From Rhynchopus euleeides (taxonomy: Eukaryota; Euglenozoa; Diplonemea; Diplonemida; Diplonemidae): a stretch of DNA of 64,000 bases. Location: assembly GCA_963210315.1 (NCBI GenBank), contig OY723247.1, forward strand, positions 372,001-436,000. The letters run 5' to 3'. The notes under the pieces were generated by a model. The model saw nothing but the letters and a program-made list of their open reading frames with translations, was not told where the DNA came from and ran no database searches. Positions 55,733 through 64,000 of this stretch are shown here, in pieces. The number at the start of each line of letters is the position of its first letter. Position 1 is the first letter of the stretch. The translations under genes and the position numbers were made by a program.

Positions 55733-57596
55733 TGCGAGGCGTGTCACACTGAACTGCCCGACTGCCCCTGTCCGCTCCGGATCACCCCACAGCACAAACC
55801 AAAATGGTCCTGGCGGTTGAAGTGTTGTCTAAAGATTGTTACCTTCGCCCAACACGTCGATCAAGGAGAGCCGGCGGTACGTAATGTGTTTGTTTGTGCA
55901 ACCGGTAATAAAGACGCCAGGATTTGACTCAGAGGTAATAATCTCTCTTCAAGGTCACAAACCCGTGGGAAGGGAGGGCGGGGGAGAGCGGGGGGGCGGG
56001 GGCGGCCTCACCAACGGGCTTTTTCCCCACTCAATATCGCACCACCAGCGAGCCGGGGAAGGCGGGGGTGTGTGGGCGCACGGGGAAGGGGGAGGGTGGT
56101 GGCACACTGCCCCCTTGCACCCCCCTCCCCCCACCACGGTCATCACAATCCCCCCCCGCCCCCCGTCACACACCCACTGAGGCAACAGGTCCCAGAGGCG
56201 GGCCCAGGCAAGCTGGGCCCACAAGAAAGATGTGTGAAAAAGAAGGGCAAGCGCGCAGAAGTGCCGCCACCGTAGCTCGCAGTCTGCAGGACGTGCTTGG
56301 CAGAGTGGTCTGGGGTGTCAGGCGCATTTTGCACCCTGTTTGCAAGACCAGGGCCTGCCTAAGCCGCTTGCAACCTAGCTGGGGGGGGGGGTGCTGGGGG
56401 CACGGGTTTCCGCTCCAATCGTTGAACCCCCCCCCCCCGGTGTGTGTGGTGAGGGGAGGGGGGGGGGTAGGCAGACCGCAAAAATAATAAGAAGGAATTA
56501 GTCACGCGCACGGATTGCTTTTTTTTTTGGCGCCACGTTTCTTTGTCGGGAAATGATTTTTTAAAACAAAAAGGGCCGTCAGTGAGTGTCTTCACGCTCT
56601 GAAGTGCAGTAACACTCCGAGATACCCCTTGGCCCCGACGGACTGAGGCATTGAACGTTTCCACCTGACAATATAAGGGTGGGCCACTCAGAACACACAT
56701 GGGGCAACACCTGGCACTGTTTCGCAGAGAGCAAGAAAGAGAGAGAGAGGAGGGGTGGGGGGGACACTCAGTAGTCGGTATGCAGCTTCAGTTTGGTTTA
56801 GCTTCAATCGCGATATGCAATCGTGATGGTAGTGTACGTTTTCTGTCGTTTCCTTTTGTGGGAACCAATGTCACAGGGCAGGGCCAGGCCAGCACACACA
56901 AGACACGGTATTTTTACTCTTTTTACCATTTTTGCAGCAATGCAGGCCCTCCCCCCCCCCCCATCCAAGCAGAGCCACCCCCACACGCTCTTGCCCCACT
57001 CTTCTTGGAACCCCTCCACCCTCCACCCCCCACACGCTCACGTTATTCTTTTTAGTTTAGTGTAGGACGCACCGAGCGAGCTCTAGTGCTGCCTCCACAC
57101 ACATCACACATCACATGCGCTGCAGTCGGTTTCGGCAACCGGCAAGCCACTGAGCCACGGGGGACGTTCTCTCCCTCCCTCTCTCCCGAAAAAATACGAA
57201 GGCTAAACCCGTCCACAAGAGCGATGAAAGCTGTCTGCTCCTGACTGCGGGGGACGGCAGGGGGAGGAAGAATCATAACATGCCCAGCCATGTCGAGCCG
57301 GGAGAGGGCCTGGGTGGGGGCACGTCGCGTTGCCGGTAATCCCGGTATGCCGGTATTACGCTCGAATGGAATAGGGGGGTGGGGGGTGGGGGTCACACAC
57401 CGTTGCCTGGGGTTTTGGAAGAGTAGCTCTCCGCGTCTATCTAAAGCACCAACAGCAAAGCAGGGCGGGCCTGCAGGAAGGGGTGGGGGGGGGGGGTATA
57501 GGTGTCGAGTATCGGTTCAGTATATATCGGAGTCAGGAGGAGGGAGGGAGGGAGCCCAGGGGGGAGGAGGGGGTAGGCCTGTCGGGCCTTGCCACC
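55733..57596. other. Intergenic, 1.9 kb
   Basis: Between the RIIa-like gene and the dehydrogenase. C/G runs at 56380-56470 and 56950-56962, an A/T patch near 56515-56570. No ORF has a recognisable domain, and I see no RNA gene. Confidence 0.45.
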
Positions 57597-58773
57597 TCAC
57601 AGGTGGGAGGAGGGGCTGACAAGGACACCGCCGTCTATCACGATCTCGGTTCCGGTCACGTAGCTCCCGCCCTTGCCGCAGAGGTACAACGCAGCCCCGG
57701 CGATGTCCTGCAATGGGTGGCGAGGGGGTTGTGGTGGAGCCAAGCCGATGAAAAAACTAATGCAACCGAGTGAATCACAAGAGAGAAAGGTAGCAGCGCC
57801 AGTTGGCGTTCTTCGGACGCAGAACACCCCACAGCCTGCCGGGCGTGTGAAGTGTTCGCAAAGGGCCGTACGGTGAAAAGTTTCCTGAGTTGGCTATACC
57901 TAACTTGCAAAAAAATGGCAAAAAAATCACAACCAAGCAAGACAGCACTCTTGACAGCAACCCCTTCCCTCCCCCAACTGCCGAAACCGCAAAAGAGAAA
58001 CGGCGGATCCGGATGATTTTTCGTTGAGTGTGGCACATAATAACAACCCGGCATACCTCAGGGCACCCCAGGCGCCCCACAGCGGTGCCGGAGGAGACGA
58101 TGTTCTTGCCCAGCGCCTTCAGGGTGCCGCGCATCATGCGGCTCTCGAAGGGGCCTGGGCAGATGGAGTTGACGAGGATGTTCCTGCGGCTCAGGCGGGC
58201 AGCAAGGTGCCTGCTGAGCATGATGACGGCAGACTTGCTGCTGCTGTAGGAGAAGGTGTCCATCCCCACAGGGGCACGCATCCCGTTGATGGAGGCGACA
58301 TTGATGACGCGTGCCGGGTCCGCCTTGGAGCAGGAGGCCTCCAGAAGCGGCACGGCCTGCTGCGTCAGGTCGAACACGGCCCTCACGTTGATCTGCATGA
58401 CCTTGTCGAACGCCTCGGCAGGGTGCTTCCCGACAGGCGCGTTGTAGTTAGTCCCCGCGTTGTTGATCAGGATGTGCAGGGCGCCCTCGCGCTGCTTGAT
58501 ATCCTCCAGCAGCTGCTTCACCTCGTCCGCCTTCCCGACGTCGCACCGCATGGCAACCACACCCGGCACCTGGTTGGTAAACTCGCTTGTGTCCTTCCGG
58601 CTGGCGACGTACACCTTCGCCCCGGCCCGCGCGAGAGCCACGGCAAACATGGCGCCGATGCCGCTCCCTCCCCCGGTGACGAGGGCGACCTTGCCCTTCA
58701 GGCCGAAGAGGGTCTCGAAGCTGACATCTGCCTCAAGCGCAGCCTTGTTCTCGCCCTGCACCGCAGCCGGCAT
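57597..58773 (-). CDS. Short-chain dehydrogenase/reductase, two exons
   Basis: Exons 58773-58057 and 57707-57597 give 275 residues; the 349-nt intron starts GTATGC, ends GCAG, phase 0. A Rossmann fold begins with TGGGSGIG (33-40). NNAG (104-107), the catalytic Ser161 (VASING), Tyr176 and Lys180 (YSSSK) complete the classical SDR set, and the CPGPFESRM segment follows. The last exon supplies the closing strand (YVTGTEIVIDGGVLV). The Arg in ASRKD after the second strand suggests NADP(H). It resembles 3-oxoacyl-ACP reductase/gluconate 5-dehydrogenase types, but the substrate cannot be told. No targeting signal is obvious, so it is probably cytosolic. Confidence 0.93.
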
Positions 58774-59696
58774 GTTTGTAGTGTAGAAGGCGGGGAGGGG
58801 CTGCGTGGGTGCGTGGTGTGGTGGTGTGACAACTGCATTCCTCAGCAGGAGCCAGTGTGCCGAGTGCCGGTGGGGCTGGGTGTGTGGGGATCGCGGGGGC
58901 GTTTTTCTTCGAGTATCGCATCGTGCCGGACTGTCCTACGTGGCATACAAAGAGTTTTCCCCACACACACCCCACCCCCGACACCCACCTTCCGCACCCG
59001 CGGCGGATTTGTTTTGCACCGTTTTTGTTGTACACGCCTAAACACAGTGAGGATGAGAGAGAGAGGGGGCGGGGATCGCTTTCAAGTCTAGACAAGACTT
59101 ACTACACAGTGCAGCAACACGTCCTCCGGTCCTCCGGCCTATGTGGCTGAGATCGCCACTGCGTGTGACGGAAGAGGGCACATCACAAATACAAACTCCA
59201 CCGATCCCACCCTCACAGCAGACCCCTGCTGTGCTGTGCTGTAATGGTTTAATGGAGAGAACTAACGCAGCGGGCACACCCCCCCCCCTCCCGCTCAGAA
59301 CAAGCATCGCATTCCCATACAGCAACAGCAACAGGGGGGGGAGAAACACTGCAGAGACAACGGCAAATAAGGTATACATAACATCGACCCCCCCCCCATC
59401 CCATCCCACCACCTTCTCCTCAACCTCTAAATGTCCCGTTTGGATTTTTTGAGCAGGGGTGCTATTCCCTTTGCCCCCTCCTACCCGCCCCCCCCCCCAC
59501 CCCATCCCACGCAGCACAAAAGTCTCAATTTCGCGAGAGATTTTGGGAGGGGGTGGGGGGGTTTTCGAGGATCAGTCGCCTAACTACTGTCGGCCGACCC
59601 TCCCTCTCTCTCCCTCTCCCCATAAGACAACCACCACACAGGCCTCTGCCGCAACAGCAGACACGCCGGGTGGTACACATCCTCCTCCGCCTCCCA
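58774..59696. other. Intergenic, 0.9 kb
   Basis: Between the dehydrogenase start and the stop of the right-edge coiled-coil gene. Several C runs (59281-59290, 59388-59396, 59490-59499). I see no gene. Confidence 0.45.
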
Positions 59697-62600
59697 CTAA
59701 TGGGCACTGCTGCCGGAGCTGCGGCGGAGCGTCTCCGATATGGCAGACTTCGCAGTGGCCCTCAGCGCAGGCCCTGTTGGCCGCCCCCCGGGCGCCTGGC
59801 CTGGCTTTGCGAACTGCCGACCGACGGCAGCCAGGCGTCTGCCGGGGTCCTGGTGCACCACGCGGTTCAGCGATGAGCCGGACCCCTTGAGCCGCCTTTC
59901 CAGCTCGAGGATGTTGCGCCGCACCTCCTGCAGGGGGGGTGGGTGGTTGGGGGGGGGGGTAAAGAGTAGAATACATGTAGAAGTGGTTGGGGGGGGATAG
60001 GGTCCCTACTCTCCGACCAAAAAAAATGGCTTTGAGGGTTGGGTGATCTGCTAGCTGTCCCCAAACGACAAAAAGGCCTTGGGGAAAGACTCCAACCCCC
60101 ACACAGCCCCGTCATCTCATCATACCGAAGGGGACCGAGCGTCTGCATCCTGCGGAGGGGGTGCCTGTGCAAACTCGCGGGTGTGCGCCCCCGAGTGCTG
60201 GAAGGAGGGCACGCTGTGCGCTGCCCCCAGCTCCCGGTCCCTGCTGCGCCGCGATGCAAATGCGCCACCATCAGGGGCCTGCCGCACAGGCGAGGTGCTG
60301 CGCTGCACACGAGATGAGTACGCCTGCGAAGCCTGTGCAGGGCGGGGGGTGGGTGGGTGGGTGAGCAAGGTGGGCAGGGCACAGCACACCGCCAACACAT
60401 GCATACCTTCGGGGGGGAGAAGGTGGACGTCGCCTCCCTGTAGCGGTGCGGCGGCAGGGCGGGGATCAGCATGCCAGGAGGCGGCGACCGGGACCGGCGC
60501 ACAGGGGAGCCGCGCGCTGTCATGTCGCTGTGCGCCTGCGTGAGGGTGTGCTCTGCCTCGCGCACCTCGCTGAAGGCGTGGAAGACGAGCGCCTCGATCT
60601 GCGCGAGGCGGTCGGCGGGGGTGTCGTTTCTCCTGCGCAGCTCGCGCTCCACAGCGTGGATGCGCTTGCTGAGGGCTGACTCCTTCTGCACGGCGAGGGC
60701 GTAGCGCTCGTCAGCCTCCCGAATCCTGCGCATGGCATCGTCATGCATGGCACGCACCTGGTCCTCCTTGTCGCGCAGGTCTGTGTGGCGCTGCTCCAGG
60801 CCCCCTTCGATGCTGCTCTTCTGCCGCTGCAGCGCAGTCTCGATCCCCGTCAGCTCGCGCTGCCGCTCGTCCACCTCGGCCTTCGAGGACACCACCTCCT
60901 TGCTGAGCTGCAGGCACTGCGCCTTGAGCACCTCGTTCTCCGTCTCGAGAGCTGCCATCACGCCCTCCGCCTGGGAGAACTTATGCAGCGCCGCCTGTGC
61001 GGTGTCGCGTTCCGACTCCGCCGCCTGCAGCCTCCGGGAGAGCGCGGTGCACTCCACCTCGGCCTTCTCTCGTGCAGCCTCGGCGAGCGACGCGGTCCGC
61101 TCGGAGTCCACACGCGACTGCGCAGAGCTGGCACGCGTGTCCTCCATGGAGGACACCAGAGACGCATGCTGCATGGCGTTCTGCGTGAGCCTCGACTCGA
61201 GGGTGGCGATGGTCACCTCATACGACTGTTTGATGGAGTCCGCCCGCTGGCGCTCCTCCCGCAGCTTGTCATCCGCCTCCTGCTGCAGCTCTGCGGAGCG
61301 CCTGTTCTCCTCCGCCAACTGCGCCGCACGCTTCACGGCGTCAGCCAGGCGCTCCTCGATGCGCCACAGGTCCTCATCGCTGCCCTTCACGTCGTGCAGC
61401 TCCGCGCTGAGCTCCGCATTCTCTGCCCCCAGCGCCTGCAGCCTCCCCTGCAGCTCTGCGTTCTGCGCTGCTAGGGCAGCCTTCTCACCCTGCAGCAGCG
61501 AGGACCGCTCCACAGCATCGGTGACACGCTGCTCGATGCTGCGCAGCTCGTCGTCGCCCGCCGCTGCATCCGCCACCTCTGCGCGGAGCTGCTCGTTGGC
61601 AGCGCGTAGCCCCTTCACCTCCTCCTGCAGCAGGGTGCGCTCGGTGCTGAAGTTTGCCGTCCTGCTGAGGGCTTCCGAGAGGCGCTGCTCGATGTTCTGC
61701 ACCTCGGCAGGGTCGGGCACCTGCTGCCGCAGCGCGTCGTTCTCCTCCTGCAGGGCACGCAGGTCGCCGTCGAGCAGCGCCTTGTCCTCCTTCAGCTGCG
61801 TGGCACGCGTCACGGCATCCGCAAGCCGCTCCTCGATGTCTCGCAGATCGTCTTCGCCGCCCCTCCCGGTGGCAGCCTCCAGCTCGAGCCGCCGCACCTC
61901 GTCACGCAGGCCCGCAACGACAACCTCCAGCTCCGCCTTGTCGCGCTTGGCAGCTTGCACCAGCTCTGCGGCGCGCTCCGATGCCTCCTTAGCGATGTCC
62001 CTGCAGCGCTCCTCCGACTCACGCGCCAGCTCCGCCAGGTGGCTGCGCAGCACCTCCACCTCGCGCGCCCTGCACACCGCCTCCGCCTCCGCCGTCTTCA
62101 GGTCGTCGCGCAGCGCCAGGTTGTTGTCAGCCAGCGTGTCGGTGTGCGCACCACGCTCCTCCTCCAGCGCAGCCGCCTTCATCAGGGCCACCTCACGCGC
62201 ATCCTGCGCCGTGTTGAGCAGTGCTGTCAGACGCGCCTTGTCGGTCACCACAGCGTCGAGCTGCTGCCGCAGGTCGGAGATGGTGTCCACGCGGGTCGTC
62301 AGCTCCTCGTCGACTGCGGTATTCATCGCCGCGAGGGTGGCGATGTGCGTCACGAGGTTCTCCCTCTCTGCCTCCCCCTGGCTGAGGCGTTCCGACAGCG
62401 CTGCTATCTGCGCTGCGGCCTGCCCCGAGGAGGCCTGTGCCGCATGCTCCGCCGCCTGCAGCGAAGCCTCCAGGCGTGCGATGTCCTGCTGGTTGGACTC
62501 CGCCTCGAGCCGCGCCTCATCCGCATGCTCGCCCTGCGCATCCCTGTCCTGCAACAGACTCTGCATCTCGTCGCGCGCCTCCTTCAGCTCCTTCGCCAGG

Positions 62601-64000
62601 GCGACGCGGCGCTTGTCAGCCTCGCCGCTGCGCGACAGCGCGCTGTTGAGCTGTGCCCGCATGCCCTCCACGTCTTTCGCAGCGCACTCCGCCTCCTGCA
62701 GGGCGCTGTCGCGCTCAGCTGTGCGGTCCGCCACATCCTTGTTGCGCTGCGACAGCTGGTTGGAGTACTGCCCCACCTGAGCCACACGCTCCTTCAGGGT
62801 GTCACGTAACGCCTCGGCCTCCGCCTGCACAGCGCCCAGCTCCTCCTGGGTCTGGGTCAGCTGTGCGGTGCCCTCTGCCGCCTGCTGTGTGAGGGTCTCG
62901 ATTGCTTCGGCGCGGGATTGCATCTCGGCGGTGGCGTCGTCGAGCTGTGCCTGCACCGATGTGACAGCGAGCTGGGCCTGCGTGAGTTCGTCCCGCATGC
63001 GGTCTGCATCCTTGCCACTCTGCTCCGCCTTGGCGTAGAGGTCGTTGCAGCGCGTCTGCAGCGCTGCCTCCGACTCGACGAGACCCCCGATACGTGCCAC
63101 AAGCACATCTGCTTCGGAGGTCTTGGCCTTCGCAGTGGCGCGTGCCTCCAGCAGCCCCGCCTCCTGCCCCTGCAGCTCTTGCTCGTGCTGTGCCAAGGCG
63201 CCTGCCAGCTGTGCCTGCAGTGCGGTAGCAGACTCGGCGTGCTTCGCGCCCTCCTCACGTGCCTCCTCAACAGCACCGCGCGCGGTGACGAGCTCCTCCC
63301 CCACTGCAGTCAGGCGTGCCGTGAGGGTCTCGATCGCAGCAGCAGATGCCTTAGCCTCAGCAACCTCCTCTGTCAAGGCGGCGATGCGCGATGCGGCCTC
63401 CTCGTTGTCGGCCCGCAGCTGGACCACCACACCATCCACACGCGACTTCAGCTCCTGGGAGATCTTCAGCTCCGCAGCAGCGCTGGCCGCCTCTGCCTCT
63501 GCTGCCTGCAGCGCCTCCAGCTTGCTGGCAAGCTCTGTGCGGAGGTCCGTCTGGGTGCCGACGGCAGCGTCGAGGTCGGCCTGCAGCCCTGCGACCCTGT
63601 CCTCGCTTGCCTTGGCCTTCTCCTCGCTGGCCTTCACAGCATGCAGGTTGGAGGACTGCATCACCTCCGACAGCTGGCGGTAGAGGTGTTCCGAAGAGCG
63701 CTGCAGCTCCTCGACGGTGGCATGCTTTGCCTGCAGTGCCTCCTGCGCGTTGTCCGCCTCGACCTGCGCCTGTGTGGCCCGGGCCTTCGAGGCCTCCAGC
63801 TCCTGCTGTGCGGCAAGCAGCTGCTCCTGCAGCCCCGCAGCCTCCTGCCGCACAGCGGCAAGCGTGGCGTGCAGCTCGCTGTCGCTCTGCTGCAGGGCGT
63901 CCTGTGCAGTGGCTGCCTCCTGCAGACCTGCGTGTGCGGCGGCCAGGCCCCTCGACAGCTCCTCAGCACCTTCACGTGCCTGTGTGAGCTCAGCCTCGAG
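59697..64000 (-). CDS. Long coiled-coil protein, C-terminal 1343 residues (runs off right edge)
   Basis: Exons in the window are 64000-60407, 60332-60126 and 59927-59697; introns start GTATG and end AG with phase 0. The frame is open to the edge, so the start lies outside. About 1,150 residues are nearly continuous heptad coiled coil rich in Ala, Glu, Gln, Leu and Arg. A recurring block (EERLADAVTRATQLKEDKAL, EQRLSEALSRTANFSTERTL, EQRVTDAVERSSLLQGEKAA) shows internal duplication of ~70 residues. The C terminus is Ser/Pro/Arg-rich (RGSPVRRSRSPPPG) and then basic. It is probably a structural protein of the cytoskeleton, basal body or flagellum; the exact identity is unknown. Confidence 0.85.

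Noticed and set aside
60732-62780. 682-codon Ser/Arg/Ala-rich plus-strand ORF
   Set aside because: It is the antisense shadow of the coiled-coil gene; composition follows complementary codons.

Overview
This window is GC-rich eukaryotic nuclear DNA. Six features point to a unicellular flagellate, probably a euglenozoan such as a diplonemid. Every host gene lies on the minus strand, head to tail. Introns are short, and all of the roughly 15 I could place start with GTATG. Short introns would be unusual for a kinetoplastid. There is a PPR protein with a likely mitochondrial presequence. LINEs carry 5' self-cleaving ribozymes and a 2A-like motif, as in trypanosome LINEs. A tyrosine-recombinase retroelement has the gag-YR-RT/RH gene order known from trypanosomatid VIPER/TATE elements. 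The taxon is inference; the strand bias and splice signals are read directly.

Layout. 1-1113 is the N-terminal part of a coiled-coil protein running off the left edge. 1791-20563 is a papain/cathepsin-L-like protease gene (321 codons if uninterrupted) split at its active-site exon by three LINE-type insertions in the same orientation. They are a full-length LINE-A (2357-11280), a short non-autonomous relative of it (11299-12443), and an unrelated LINE-B (12500-20182). The two LINE-A family copies sit in tandem at the identical nucleotide, with the same 18-bp target repeated three times. LINE-B sits 37 bp upstream with its own 19-bp duplication. All three begin exactly at the target junction with a sequence that folds like an HDV ribozyme. 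22515-28451 is a secreted astacin metalloprotease joined through a Pro/Thr-rich stalk to a degenerate sulfatase domain.

28452-40244 is gene-poor. It holds a 1.1-kb inverted-repeat element, an intact-looking hAT-like transposon (30181-33500), homopolymer-rich DNA and a 2.4-kb satellite of 41-bp palindromic units with a 779-bp higher-order period. 40245-41913 is a four-exon TPR + J-domain co-chaperone (DNAJC7-like). 42913-54106 is one nine-exon gene for a PPR-PIN protein with a lysine/acid-rich repeat tail. Its largest intron holds a 4.6-kb VIPER-like tyrosine-recombinase retroelement in antisense. It is followed by a small RIIa/Dpy-30-like protein (54972-55732), a short-chain dehydrogenase (57597-58773) and the C-terminal part of a long coiled-coil protein (59697-64000, running off the right edge).

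The most interesting region is the protease locus. Two LINE families, both coding for OTU, RNase H, endonuclease and RT domains, have hit the codons around the catalytic cysteine. Two LINE-A copies used exactly the same target, which suggests a sequence-specific LINE that uses a conserved protease gene family as its niche.
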